Origin: an uncultured Ruminococcus sp.
GTDB taxonomy: Bacteria > Bacillota > Clostridia > Oscillospirales > Acutalibacteraceae
Assembly (NCBI GenBank): GCA_902761345.1
Contig: CACWKD010000015.1
Coordinates: forward strand, 1-48,412
Direction: 5' to 3'
Length of the DNA stretch: 48,412 bases
This document shows, piece after piece, positions 29,901 through 38,273 of this stretch. Numbering within the stretch: position 1 is the stretch's first letter; each line of letters starts with the position of its first letter. The notes under the pieces were generated by a model. The model did no database searches, had not been told where the DNA came from, and saw only the letters and a list, made by a program, of their open reading frames with translations. The position numbers and the translations under genes were made by a program.

Positions 29901-30034
29901 GTATCGCTGCTGTCACTCGGTGATGCGTAGTATTTTTGCATTTCCGAATAAGATACCGACGGAAACAATGACAAAACAAAAAGTATAGATAGTATTATGC
30001 ATATCGTTTTGCCGTAAAGCTTTTTGTGATCCAT
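23939..30034 (-). CDS. Wall-anchored adhesin with subtilase, BspA, thioester and Cna-B/pilin domains (2,031 aa)
   Basis: The domain order is unusual. A signal peptide (about 8-30) is followed by a subtilisin-like S8 domain (about 165-350) with Asp176 (LIDTG), His202 (GHGD), oxyanion Asn287 (AAGN) and Ser335 (STSQAA). BspA-type DUF285 repeats cover about 395-650. A thioester domain (about 690-850) has Cys713 (GYCINL) and Gln794 (TQEAIW), the pair that forms the internal thioester in streptococcal TIE adhesins. About six Cna-B/SpaA domains and one Spy0128-like isopeptide domain (about 1085-1220) span 865-1735. A Thr/Glu/Ser stalk (about 1741-1924) precedes a non-canonical sorting signal (VATGD), a membrane span and a basic tail. 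It probably attaches covalently to a ligand through the thioester. The ATG follows an AAGGAGG site. The LPxTG variant may need a sortase encoded elsewhere. Confidence 0.88.
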   Translation of the reverse strand: MDHKKLYGKTICIILSILFVLSLFPSVSYSEMQKYYASPSDSSDTFLINSEKDDSVMTEVSDSGEIKVYNRFRHFTDPEEISSNGLIMFCDNGIAAEENADIVQLDDSIYLAEYSDANAARDAYSENILKTDYVEENICFTVSSSGENSGTNVDVDKTTDRLSSEFTNNGVIALIDTGVSENSNVLERISVIGNSPDDDNGHGDRMLSNILKQNPNAQVISVKALDASGNGSAADIYKAIEYAVSRDDVSIINLSVSALSSEGSYLIEKAVNDALGKGIIVVGAAGNNNTDAVYSVPGSIENIIVAGACDENGNKTNSSNYGSTVDYYVKAESTSQAAAKLTGFISLYGVSAIDNNVNNGLIFKGEKVRINSEVQSGSGNFYAADNIASGTSGTCTWVIDADGLLTVSPASSDEGTLADACPWADYVSSIKKAVFTDTIHSGTSCRNMFSKCTNLTEVDFGNFETSECTDMANMFENCYKLKALDLSGFKTYNVEDMFSMFINCLSMKTLDLGDDFSTEKVYSNIQYFRGVTFMFAGCSSLETLDLGDKFDVSNCLWLYGLFEGCSSLTSLNLGEAFDGSNSGFFGYMFAHCTGLTTLDLTKVQLKNPSPYYLDGFLAGDIYLETLIFGDVMNFRNVTSAMPEGTYWRKVETDEIFSAEELTSKPDNTHMAGTYKQLNLLDTTLRDATYTSNGTLGDMNGNELQTNYPFKGYCINLHRNGVGSLLTKTLMTDDEENAASFLCTESQGSVHGSQPLGSSMRQALLTLIYFGYPNDGAGIQEKYGVSDDDYLNITQEAIWDFTDRYDNKIGSEKFTGKALEAYNALLSMKYSDIPDGDDLDLYIYKAQDNNRQSLLAVPGIENKDDLYGGVQVYKGFSQHKDDERKYALKGAKFAVYDMNDNEKKVAEFTTNYYGVAGIFVMDKENGLPAGDYKVREIQAPNGYDISDDFYTFTISENEKIVNVGKLNGEGDDVVMEFYDTPNPNQKGGGVRVRKISENGDPLIGAEFTVYNSDDVEVTTLVTDENGMAMTGQRELKINEDSETYYVKETKAPTGYFIDEEEKSFTLTEDGEYYETVLVFRDKPKNGNITLNLKKQLVSQNGEELELEGMKFTFNLYETVLITRDSNGNPLAEPYTVDYLRQTAQNDDDGNITFNISYDGSDIGFHNYFVSEVENQVDPTSDLNITYDDYKANIIVYVEDTGDDELNCYHTSPISALTFKNKVEYEKTSVHSSVTITKTDDEDNLLSGAEFTLYSDKDCTDMIETYDQPEFTISTGDDCFEDILTPTVKQASFYLKETKAPKGYKLSENVIEIKVTAQSDNVFENGIYKGRITYSMTVGDASAVTIPNTKIERTDIIHDSVSIIKAEKNNSENTLKDAQFTVYTDALCTEQLAEYTTSENGLLKINTEDSEIAAYIADNSDSNNSLKLYVKETKAPGGYDLDISVYTMNISIDRSDKVLVENEFVTTITYSLDINNSKSVTVEDEKITEYKQTDTSLTVKKVDDDNELLSGAEFTLYSDEECNKAVETFDTPEFKISTSDKKLKELLPENGGTTKLYLKETKIPDVYISEDAAYEITISADVNEELTDNKFVYTTAYSIECDGKNEITVCNSKKTGSRIQDDEVTVVKVNAEKETLSNAIFGLFADEECAEKIKEYTGGSFVISTSDKDIMNYLPDNGKTASLYLKELKAPDGYKLSDEVYTVAITAEKQLKLENGVFMTITVFDITISEQHKVDIVNLKDDTETESDTETETETETETVTDSETETETVTETETETETETESETETATDTESETETATDTETESETETATDTETESETETATDTETESETETATDTETESETETATDTETESETETATDTETESETETATDTETESETETATDTETESETETATDTETESETETATDTETESETETETEKINDTSTDSDSVTDTETDSDTDGNTKEKSNNVKKDSDTDSDSNGNSSNSNSSNSNSNSSKVSANNNTVNSQNNANTADQGKVATGDTSWISLNVLIMLVSGLVATALYRKKQS
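24301..24690 (-). repeat. 36-bp coding minisatellite encoding the Thr/Glu/Ser stalk
   Basis: Ten complete 36-base units fill 24301-24660 with a few C/T and G/A differences, followed by one 30-base unit (24661-24690) that lacks 6 bases. Each full unit encodes 12 residues (ETESETETATDT). Units have no spacers. Copy number could change by slippage in steps of 12 residues, altering stalk length without changing frame. Confidence 0.92.
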
Positions 30035-30065
30035 ATTTATCCTCCTTATAGTAAATAGAAATGAT

Positions 30066-30148
30066 ATTATCTGTATATTAGAATATTTATGTTTTTTAGC
30101 ATTATTATATACTATTATATAATAAACTCAATATTCTATACAGATAAT
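30066..30148 (-). promoter_or_regulatory. Adhesin promoter enclosed by an inverted repeat
   Basis: The arms 30066-30087 and 30131-30148 pair over 12 perfect bases (ATTATCTGTATA) plus GAATAT after a 3-base offset. The 43 bases between them hold two overlapping TATAAT-like boxes on the minus strand. The outer arm lies upstream of the likely start of transcription, so this is probably a DNA-level element rather than an RNA hairpin. Confidence 0.4.
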
Positions 30149-30266
30149 TTGTGTATTTTTACCTTATTAATATTATACATTAAAGTCGCATTTTTGTCAA
30201 CATTTTAATATTTTTTTCCTGAAAATCAGCATATATTATTACTAAATACTTTCTTTTGCTTTAAAC

Positions 30267-30314
30267 AAAAAAATAAAGCCGTATCACTCTTTTCACAAGA
30301 TAATACGGCTTTAT
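30267..30314 (-). terminator. Terminator of the nitrogen/DAP operon
   Basis: After the dapL stop, AAAGCCGTATTATC pairs with GTGATACGGCTTT and is followed by ATTTTTTT on the minus strand. Confidence 0.9.
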
Positions 30315-30327
30315 ATTTTGTAAAATC

Positions 30328-31518
30328 TTACTTTGTAAGTTCAGACCAACATTCTTTAATTCTTCTCATAGCTTCCTTTGTTTCTTCATATCCTGCGAAT
30401 GACGTAAATCTCATACAGCCCTTGCCGCACTCTCCAAAACCCTCGCCCGGAGTTGCCACAACATTGGCTTTTTCAAGCAGTATATCAAAGAAATCCCAGC
30501 TGTTCATCTCGTTCGGACAGCTTATCCATACATACGGGGAGTTTTTGCCGCCTGTATATTTTATACCGAGATCGTCCATAGTCTGCATTATTACAGCTGC
30601 ATTTCGTCTGTAATACTCGATGTTTTCTCTTGTCTGTCGCTGACCCTCGGGTGAGAACACAGCTTCGGCCGCCCTCTGAACAGGGTACGATACACCGTTG
30701 AATTTTGTCGATTGGCGTCTGTACCAAAGCTTTCCTATATTATGTCCGTTACGTTCAAGCTCCTTTGGAATAACTGTATAGCCGCAGCGTACGCCTGTAA
30801 ATCCCGCTGTTTTTGAAAGAGAGCAAAACTCTATCGCACACTCTCTCGCACCCTCTATTGCAAAGATACTTCTGGGGCTGTCGTCTGTTATGAAAGCCTC
30901 ATAAGCTGCATCGTAGAGGATAACTGCGTCATTTTCAAGAGCGTAGCTTACCCACTGAGCAAGCTGTTCCTTTGAATAAGCCGCACCTGTCGGATTATTC
31001 GGAGAACACAGATAAATTATATCTGCGTGTACGTTCCTGTCGGGCATCGCACAAAATCCGTTTTCCTTTGATGAGGGGGCGTATATGATCTTTCTGCCTG
31101 CCATAATGTTTGTGTCAACATACACAGGATAAACGGGATCGGCAACCAGTACCGTGTTATCTGCTGAGAAAATATCGCCTATATTTCCGCAGTCGCTTTT
31201 TGCGCCGTCGTTTACAAATACCTCGTCGGACGACACCTGTACTCCAAAAGAGGAATAGTAACCGCTGATAGCATTTCTTAAAAACTCATATCCCTCATAA
31301 CTCGGGTAACCTTTGAAAGTTTCTTTTTTACCCATTTCGTCCGCTGCTTTTTTCATAGCTTCTACTACGATCGGCGCAAGCGGCAGAGTAACATCTCCTA
31401 TACCCATTCTTATTATATCAGCATCGGGATTTGCTGCTGCGTACTTTTCTGTCTTTTCTGCAACCTTAGCGAACAGATAGCTTGGCACAAGATTATCAAA
31501 ATTACTGTTTATCTTCAT
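30328..31518 (-). CDS. dapL: LL-diaminopimelate aminotransferase
   Basis: A 396-residue PLP-dependent class I/II aminotransferase. It converts tetrahydrodipicolinate and glutamate to LL-diaminopimelate in one step, bypassing succinylated or acetylated intermediates. Visible are the N-terminal MGIGDVTLPL motif, the GYPSYEGY segment, CSPNNPTGAAY, and the PLP-binding lysine in SLSKTAGFTGVRCGY. Length is typical. It lies 2 bases after dapF, which epimerises its product, and is the last gene of the operon. Its glutamate donor is made by GltBD upstream, which explains the linkage. Confidence 0.95.
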   Translation of the reverse strand: MKINSNFDNLVPSYLFAKVAEKTEKYAAANPDADIIRMGIGDVTLPLAPIVVEAMKKAADEMGKKETFKGYPSYEGYEFLRNAISGYYSSFGVQVSSDEVFVNDGAKSDCGNIGDIFSADNTVLVADPVYPVYVDTNIMAGRKIIYAPSSKENGFCAMPDRNVHADIIYLCSPNNPTGAAYSKEQLAQWVSYALENDAVILYDAAYEAFITDDSPRSIFAIEGARECAIEFCSLSKTAGFTGVRCGYTVIPKELERNGHNIGKLWYRRQSTKFNGVSYPVQRAAEAVFSPEGQRQTRENIEYYRRNAAVIMQTMDDLGIKYTGGKNSPYVWISCPNEMNSWDFFDILLEKANVVATPGEGFGECGKGCMRFTSFAGYEETKEAMRRIKECWSELTK

Positions 31519-31520
31519 TA

Positions 31521-32327
31521 TTATTCCTCCGCTTCGCCGCTGAATACAAATTCCGCGCCGCCTGTCATCAATACCTTTTCACCTGTATATGTGATTTCAA
31601 GCGTACCGCCCTTCAGATGTACGTTTACAGGTGAACCCTGCTTTGCATATCCGTTTACACACGCAGCCGTAACCGCTGCGCACGCTCCCGTACCGCAGGC
31701 AAGTGTTTCTCCGCTGCCACGCTCCCATACACGCATTATAAGGTCATTTTCTCCCGATACATTTATAAACTCTATATTCGCCCTGTCGGGGAACAGAGTG
31801 TGGTTTTCAAGAGGACGTCCGATTTTCTCAAGCTCCAGATCTGAAACATCTGTATCGGTAAAAATCACACAATGGGGATTGCCCATATCTACAAATGTAT
31901 AAGTATATTTACCGTACTCTGTTTCAATCGGCTGAGAAACCGCGCCGACTTTCGGAGTACCCATATCGACAGTTACACTCTCAGCCCTGCCGCCGTTTGC
32001 CTTTATCATAAGACGCTTTATTCCCGATTTTGTTTCAAGAGTAATGTCTGTCTTATCCGTTAGTCCTCTCTCATAAACATACTTTGCGATACATCTTGAA
32101 GCGTTGCCGCACATAGCGCCCTCGCTTCCGTCTGCGTTAAACATTCTCATTCTGAAATCCGCTTTATCAGACGGCATAATCAAAACTATACCGTCCGAAC
32201 CTATACCGAAATGACGATCGGAAAGCTTTATTGAAAGCGACTGAGGATCTTTCGGCGCATTTTGTCTTACGCAGTCAAAATATATGTAATCATTGCCAAG
32301 TCCCTGCATCTTCGTAAATTGCAGCAT
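31521..32327 (-). CDS. dapF: Diaminopimelate epimerase
   Basis: A 268-residue cytoplasmic isomerase that converts LL- to meso-diaminopimelate for peptidoglycan and lysine. The two catalytic cysteines are in GAMCGNASRC and ETLACGTGACAA. The N-terminal GLGNDY and central DMGNPHCV motifs are also present. Length is normal. It sits 16 bases after gltD and 2 bases before dapL. Confidence 0.95.
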   Translation of the reverse strand: MLQFTKMQGLGNDYIYFDCVRQNAPKDPQSLSIKLSDRHFGIGSDGIVLIMPSDKADFRMRMFNADGSEGAMCGNASRCIAKYVYERGLTDKTDITLETKSGIKRLMIKANGGRAESVTVDMGTPKVGAVSQPIETEYGKYTYTFVDMGNPHCVIFTDTDVSDLELEKIGRPLENHTLFPDRANIEFINVSGENDLIMRVWERGSGETLACGTGACAAVTAACVNGYAKQGSPVNVHLKGGTLEITYTGEKVLMTGGAEFVFSGEAEE

Positions 32328-32343
32328 TTCTCTCGCCTCCGCT

Positions 32344-33831
32344 TTATATCATATTTGTATAACCCATAAGGAATTCGTCTATCTCTCGTGCTGCTGCTCT
32401 TCCCTCTGAGATCGCCCACACAACAAGGCTCTGTCCTCTGTGCATATCGCCTGCCGAAAACACCTTATCAACATTTGTTGCAAAATGTCCCTGTGACGTC
32501 GCTATTGTGTTTCTCTGTGTAGTTTTTACTCCGAAAGCGTTTGTAACATAGTCGCACGCTCCCAAAAATCCTGCCGCAATAAGTACCATATCTGCGCTTA
32601 CAGTACGCTCGCTGCCCTCGACTTCTTTCATAACATTTCTGCCCGTTGCCTCATCTTTTTGGAAAGACAAGCTTACAAGCTCGGCTGCGCATACGTTGCC
32701 CTCATTATCACCGATAAGTCTTTTTATCGTTGTCTGATACACTCTCGGGTCACTTCCGAACACTGCGGCTGCTTCCTCCTGACCGTAATCAGTTTTGCAG
32801 ACCCTCGGCCACTGCGGCCACGCATTTTCAGGTGTTCTGCTGTCGGGCAGCTTAGGCATCATTTCAAGCTGAGTTACTGATTTACAGCCGTGACGCATAC
32901 AAGTTCCTACACAGTCATTACCCGTATCTCCGCCGCCTACAACAATTACATTCTTATCCTTAGCGCTGATAAAGCAGCCTTTTTCGTATTCTTCGTTAAG
33001 AAGCGCTTTTGTTGTGGATTTAAGAAAATCTACCGCAAAATGTACGCCTTTGAGGTCTGCGCCCTCTATGTTAAGCGATCTCGGCTTAGACGCTCCGCAG
33101 CACAGTACGACAGCGTCATACTCGTTTACGATTTGTTCGGCAGAAATATTTGCTCCTATATCACAGCCTGTGCGGAACTCTACTCCCTCCTGCTCCATAA
33201 GGCGAATGCGTCTTAACACTATACTCTTATCAAGCTTCATATTCGGTATTCCGTACATAAGAAGTCCGCCCGGGCGATCTTCCCTCTCGAAAACAGTGAC
33301 ATTATGTCCTCTCTTATTGAGCATTTCTGCGCAGGCAAGACCCGACGGACCCGAACCGATAACCGCAACACGTTTGTCTGTTCTTACTTTTGGGGGCATT
33401 GGCTCTACATAACCCTGCGAAAAGCCATATTCTATTATAGCAAGCTCGTTGTCGTGAACCGTTACAGGGTCGCCGTTCATTCCGCAGGTACAGGCTGCCT
33501 CGCAAAGCGCGGGACAAACTCTTCCCGTAAATTCGGGAAAACAGTTCGTTTTGAGCAAACGGCGAAGCGCATGTTCAAAATGTCCGTTATATAGCTCGTC
33601 GTTCCATTCCGGTATTAAATTATGGAGCGGACAGCCCGAAACCATACCGTTAAGTCGCATTGCGGACTGGCAGAACGGTACGCCGCAGTTCATACAGCGA
33701 GCCGCCTGTTTTGTACGTTCCTCCATATTGAGAGGAGCGTGAAACTCGTTATAGTTCTTGATCCTTTCGTGAGGAGATACTGTTGTATTGTTCTCCCTTG
33801 TATATTCAAGAAATCCTGTTGGCTTTCCCAT
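32344..33831 (-). CDS. gltD: Glutamate synthase, small subunit
   Basis: A 495-residue flavoprotein that passes electrons from NAD(P)H to the large subunit. The N-terminus has a cysteine cluster for iron-sulfur binding (CMNCGVPFCQ, then CPLHN and CPALCEAAC). Two Rossmann folds follow: GSGPSGLACA for FAD and GGGDTGNDCVGT for NAD(P)H. A final GD-box region (VFSAGDMHRGQSLVVWAI) is present. It lies 2 bases after gltB. Confidence 0.96.
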   Translation of the reverse strand: MGKPTGFLEYTRENNTTVSPHERIKNYNEFHAPLNMEERTKQAARCMNCGVPFCQSAMRLNGMVSGCPLHNLIPEWNDELYNGHFEHALRRLLKTNCFPEFTGRVCPALCEAACTCGMNGDPVTVHDNELAIIEYGFSQGYVEPMPPKVRTDKRVAVIGSGPSGLACAEMLNKRGHNVTVFEREDRPGGLLMYGIPNMKLDKSIVLRRIRLMEQEGVEFRTGCDIGANISAEQIVNEYDAVVLCCGASKPRSLNIEGADLKGVHFAVDFLKSTTKALLNEEYEKGCFISAKDKNVIVVGGGDTGNDCVGTCMRHGCKSVTQLEMMPKLPDSRTPENAWPQWPRVCKTDYGQEEAAAVFGSDPRVYQTTIKRLIGDNEGNVCAAELVSLSFQKDEATGRNVMKEVEGSERTVSADMVLIAAGFLGACDYVTNAFGVKTTQRNTIATSQGHFATNVDKVFSAGDMHRGQSLVVWAISEGRAAAREIDEFLMGYTNMI

Positions 33832-33833
33832 TA

Positions 33834-36800
33834 TTATTTACCCCCTTGTACAGTGTTGAACGCTTCCATTACAGACTGATCGTGATCAAATCCCTTTTCT
33901 TCATAGCTTGCGATCAGTGAAAGCATCTTACTGTAATCGTTCGGAATTATCTTTTTGAAGCTCGGAAGATATGTGTCAAATCCCGAAAGTATCTTCTGAG
34001 CAAGCTCAGAGGCTGTTGCGTCATAATGCTTTTCAATCATCGTTCTGAGTTCTTCAACATCGTGCTTTTCAGATACGTCACTCATAGTTACAAGCTCTTT
34101 ATTAAGCTTTAAATAGAGATCGTGCTTTTCATCAAGCACATAAGCTATACCTCCGCTCATACCTGCGGCAAAGTTGCGTCCTACGTTGCCGAGAATAACA
34201 ACTCTTCCTCCTGTCATATACTCGCAGCCGTGATCGCCTACGCCCTCGCACACAGCGTATGCGCCGGAATTTCTTACACAGAAACGCTCGCCTGCAATTC
34301 CGTTGATGTAAGCTTCTCCGCTTGTTGCTCCGTAAAGCGCCACGTTACCTATAAGAATGTTTTCTTCTGCTTTGAATGTACTGTTCTTCGGCGGATATAC
34401 TATCAGCTTGCCGCCAGACAGTCCCTTGCCGAAATAATCGTTTGAGTCGCCCTCAAGCCTTAATGTCAATCCCTTTGGTATAAACGCTCCGAACGACTGA
34501 CCGCCGCCGCCCGTACACTGTACTGTGTAGAAATCATCGTCAAGAGTATCTCCGAATGTTTCTGTGAGCACAGAACCGAAGATCGTTCCCAAAGCACGGT
34601 CTGTACTTGTTACATCAACCTTGACTGTTTTTTTCGTATGATTTTTTATTGCCTTTGCAAACTCCGGAAGAAGTGTGCTTTCATCTATCGTCTTTTCAAG
34701 TTCAAAATCAAAGACGTCATTGGGATCAAAACTCTTTTTCTCGCTGAGCGCAAACTCTCCCGACAGTATAGACGACAGATCAACCATCTCCGCACGGTGT
34801 GTTACCTGAGTTTCCTTAACTCTGAGCAGATCTGTTCTTCCGACAAGCTCGCTTACTGTTCTAACTCCAAGCTTTGCCATGATCTCACGCAGTTCCTGCG
34901 CAATGAAACGCATAAAGTTTGCTACATACTCGGGCTTTCCGCAGAAACGCTTTCTGAGTTCGGGGTTCTGAGTTGCTATACCAACAGGACAGGTGTCAAG
35001 ATTGCACACACGCATCATTACACAGCCCATAGTTACAAGCGGCGCTGTTGCAAAGCCGAATTCCTCCGCTCCGAGCATTGCTGCAACCGCTACGTCCTTA
35101 CCGCTCATCAGCTTACCGTCTGTTTCAATTATTACCCTTGAACGAAGTCCATTCTTAATCAAGGTCTGGTGAGTTTCCGCAAGACCCAACTCCCACGGCA
35201 AGCCTGCGTTATGTATAGAGCTTGCGGGCGCTGCGCCTGTTCCTCCGTCATAACCCGAAATCAAAACGACCTGCGCTCCTGCTTTTGCTACACCTGCGGC
35301 GATCGTTCCAACACCTGCCTCACTTACAAGCTTTACGGAAATTCTCGCTTTCCTGTTAGCGTTTTTAAGATCGTATATAAGCTGAGCAAGATCCTCGATA
35401 GAATAAATATCATGGTGCGGCGGAGGTGAAATAAGCGATACTCCCGGAGTTGAATATCTGTTTTTAGCTATCCACGGATAGACCTTTCTTCCCGGAAGAT
35501 GTCCGCCCTCGCCGGGTTTAGCGCCCTGAGCCATTTTGATCTGTATCTCTTTTGCGCTGAGCAGGTATTCGCTTGTTACACCAAAACGTCCCGAAGCTAC
35601 CTGCTTTATTGCGCTGTTTCTGTCTGTACCCAATCGCTCGGGCATCTCGCCACCCTCTCCCGAGTTTGACTTTCCTCCAAGCATATTCATAGCTTTTGCC
35701 AGACACTCGTGAGCCTCCTGCGAAATAGAGCCGTAACTCATAGCTCCTGTCTTAAATCTCTTTACAATAGCCTCAACAGGTTCAACTTCTTCTATCGGGA
35801 TAGACTTGCTTTCATCATAAACAAGCTCCATAAGTCCTCTTAAAGTATGAGGTACATTCTCGCTGTCAACCATTGCTGTATATTCTTTGAAACGCTCGTA
35901 ATTTCCTGTTTGCGCCGCATCACGAAGCGCTATTATTGTTTCGGGTGCGTACATATGATCCTCTTTGTCGTGACCCGAACGCAGCTTATGAGTTCCTACG
36001 CTGTCGGTTGCAGTATCAACGCCAAGTCCCAGAGGATCAAAAGCGTGATCGTGTCGCCACTCAACGCCCTCGCCGATCTCTTTAAGACCGATACCGCCCA
36101 CACGGCTTACCGTATTTGTGAAATATTTGTCAATTACATCCTGTCTGATACCAACCGCCTCAAAGATCTGTGACGACTGATAGGAGTGGATCGTTGATAT
36201 ACCCATTTTAGAAGCAATTTTTACTATTCCGTGAAGAACTGCGTTATTGTAGTCCTTTATAGCTGTATGGTAGTCCTTATCAAGCAATCCTTTATCGATA
36301 AGCTCCGAAATACACTCCTGCGCAAGATAAGGGTTAACTGCTCTTGCGCCGTATCCCAAAAGCGCTGCAAAATGGTGTACCTCACACGGTTCTGCGCTCT
36401 CCAATATAATAGATATAGCTGTACGCTTTTTTGTCCTTACAAGATACTGTTCCATAGCGGATACCGCAAGCAGTGACGGGATAGCTACATGGTTCTCATC
36501 TACGCCTCTGGGAGTGTTCTTATAATATAAGAGCGATACGGTTGCGGCTTTAAAGCCTTTATGGTCAATAGCCTTTATCTTCATAAGATCTACGCTTGTA
36601 AGTATTGGATTGTGGATCTCAAGCATAGTGCAGTTATCGGCTTTTTCTTCAAGGAGATTACCGTCCGATCCTACATAAACGGTTGTATCTGTAACTATAC
36701 TCTCTCTTATCGCGTCCATAGGAGGATTTGTAACCTGCGCAAAAATCTGCTTGAAATAAGAGAACAGTGGCTGGTGCTTTTCGGATAAAACAGCAAGAGG

Positions 36801-38273
36801 TATATCTGTACCCATAGCGGCTGTTGCCTCGATACCGTTTTTAGCCATTGGGAGTATCGAATCACGAATCTGCTCATAGTTATATCCGAATGCCTTGTAT
36901 AATCTGTCACGCTGCTGCTGAGTATGGTTTTCTACCTTGTGGTTCGGTATCGGCAGCTCGGACAGCTTTACAAGATTACTGTCAAGCCACTCTCCGTAAG
37001 GCGCAGCAGACGCATATCTCATTTTGCACTCCTCGTCCGAAATAATACGCTTTTCCTGAAGATCGACAAGCAGCATTTTACCTGGCTGCAAGCGGCTTTT
37101 ACTGATAATACGCTCATTCTCTATCGGCAGAACTCCTACCTCGGACGATAAAATAAGCATATCGTCATTCGTTACATAATATCGTGAGGGTCTAAGACCG
37201 TTTCTGTCAAGCACTGCTCCGACAGTGTCGCCGTCTGTAAAAAGTATAGCGGCAGGACCGTCCCAAGGCTCCATCATCGTTGAATAGTAGTGATAAAAAT
37301 CACGCTTTTCACGAGAAATTGTCTTGTCATTCGTATAAGGCTCGGGTATCGTTACCATTACGGCTTTAGGAAGATCAATGCCGTTCATCATCAGAAATTC
37401 AAGCGTGTTGTCAAGCATTGCAGAGTCGGAGCCTGTTGCGCTGATCACGGGAAGTACCCTGTCTATGCGGTTCTGCATTACAGTGCTTGTCATAGTTTCC
37501 TCACGGGCAAGCATTCTGTCGGCATTTCCTCTGATAGTGTTTATTTCGCCGTTGTGGAGAATTACACGGTTCGGGTGCGCTCTCTCCCACGACGGGTTAG
37601 TATTAGTTGAAAATCTCGAATGTACCAACGCCAATGCGCTCTTATAGTCCTCACTCTGAAGATCCTTGTAAAAGCGTCTGAGCTGATCTACAAGGAACAT
37701 TCCTTTATACACGATCGTTCTGGACGAAAACGAACAGACATAAGTATTGTCGTTTGACTGCTCAAACTCTCTGCGAATTACATACAGCACTCTGTCAAAG
37801 TCAATACCCTTGTTTACGTTATCGGGCTTTTTTACAAAACACTGCATTATCCTCGGCATACATTCAAGCGCTCTTTTACCGATAGCTGTACTGTCAACGG
37901 GAACTTCTCTCCACCCCAACAGCTCAGCGCCCTCTTTGGAACTGATTATCTCCAGCATTTTCTTTGCCTGGCTGCATTGAAGCTCGCTTTGTGGGAAGAA
38001 AAACATTCCTACTCCGTACTCACGCTCTTCGGGAAGTGTAATTCCAACCTCAGCGGCAGCAGTTTTAAAGAAATCGTGCGATACCTGTACAAGAATACCT
38101 ACACCGTCGCCTGTTTCTCCTGTTGCGTCCTTTCCTGCTCTGTGCTGGAGCTTTTCTACAATAGAAAGCGCATCGCTTACCACACCGTGACTCTGCTCTC
38201 CCTTTATGCTTACAACTGCGCCTATACCGCAGGCGTCGTGTTCAAACTCTTCTCTGTATAGTGTATTATTCAT
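33834..38273 (-). CDS. gltB: Glutamate synthase, large subunit
   Basis: A 1,479-residue enzyme that makes two glutamates from glutamine and 2-oxoglutarate. The N-terminal class II amidotransferase begins at Cys15 (HDACGIG), so a 14-residue propeptide is removed. The FMN-binding barrel includes the [21 protein letters not shown] and [11 protein letters not shown] motifs. The iron-sulfur cysteines are in [25 protein letters not shown] beta-helix domain ends the protein ([21 protein letters not shown]). Length is normal. Its start overlaps the pyrG stop by 8 bases. Confidence 0.97.
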   Translation of the reverse strand: MNNTLYREEFEHDACGIGAVVSIKGEQSHGVVSDALSIVEKLQHRAGKDATGETGDGVGILVQVSHDFFKTAAAEVGITLPEEREYGVGMFFFPQSELQCSQAKKMLEIISSKEGAELLGWREVPVDSTAIGKRALECMPRIMQCFVKKPDNVNKGIDFDRVLYVIRREFEQSNDNTYVCSFSSRTIVYKGMFLVDQLRRFYKDLQSEDYKSALALVHSRFSTNTNPSWERAHPNRVILHNGEINTIRGNADRMLAREETMTSTVMQNRIDRVLPVISATGSDSAMLDNTLEFLMMNGIDLPKAVMVTIPEPYTNDKTISREKRDFYHYYSTMMEPWDGPAAILFTDGDTVGAVLDRNGLRPSRYYVTNDDMLILSSEVGVLPIENERIISKSRLQPGKMLLVDLQEKRIISDEECKMRYASAAPYGEWLDSNLVKLSELPIPNHKVENHTQQQRDRLYKAFGYNYEQIRDSILPMAKNGIEATAAMGTDIPLAVLSEKHQPLFSYFKQIFAQVTNPPMDAIRESIVTDTTVYVGSDGNLLEEKADNCTMLEIHNPILTSVDLMKIKAIDHKGFKAATVSLLYYKNTPRGVDENHVAIPSLLAVSAMEQYLVRTKKRTAISIILESAEPCEVHHFAALLGYGARAVNPYLAQECISELIDKGLLDKDYHTAIKDYNNAVLHGIVKIASKMGISTIHSYQSSQIFEAVGIRQDVIDKYFTNTVSRVGGIGLKEIGEGVEWRHDHAFDPLGLGVDTATDSVGTHKLRSGHDKEDHMYAPETIIALRDAAQTGNYERFKEYTAMVDSENVPHTLRGLMELVYDESKSIPIEEVEPVEAIVKRFKTGAMSYGSISQEAHECLAKAMNMLGGKSNSGEGGEMPERLGTDRNSAIKQVASGRFGVTSEYLLSAKEIQIKMAQGAKPGEGGHLPGRKVYPWIAKNRYSTPGVSLISPPPHHDIYSIEDLAQLIYDLKNANRKARISVKLVSEAGVGTIAAGVAKAGAQVVLISGYDGGTGAAPASSIHNAGLPWELGLAETHQTLIKNGLRSRVIIETDGKLMSGKDVAVAAMLGAEEFGFATAPLVTMGCVMMRVCNLDTCPVGIATQNPELRKRFCGKPEYVANFMRFIAQELREIMAKLGVRTVSELVGRTDLLRVKETQVTHRAEMVDLSSILSGEFALSEKKSFDPNDVFDFELEKTIDESTLLPEFAKAIKNHTKKTVKVDVTSTDRALGTIFGSVLTETFGDTLDDDFYTVQCTGGGGQSFGAFIPKGLTLRLEGDSNDYFGKGLSGGKLIVYPPKNSTFKAEENILIGNVALYGATSGEAYINGIAGERFCVRNSGAYAVCEGVGDHGCEYMTGGRVVILGNVGRNFAAGMSGGIAYVLDEKHDLYLKLNKELVTMSDVSEKHDVEELRTMIEKHYDATASELAQKILSGFDTYLPSFKKIIPNDYSKMLSLIASYEEKGFDHDQSVMEAFNTVQGGK

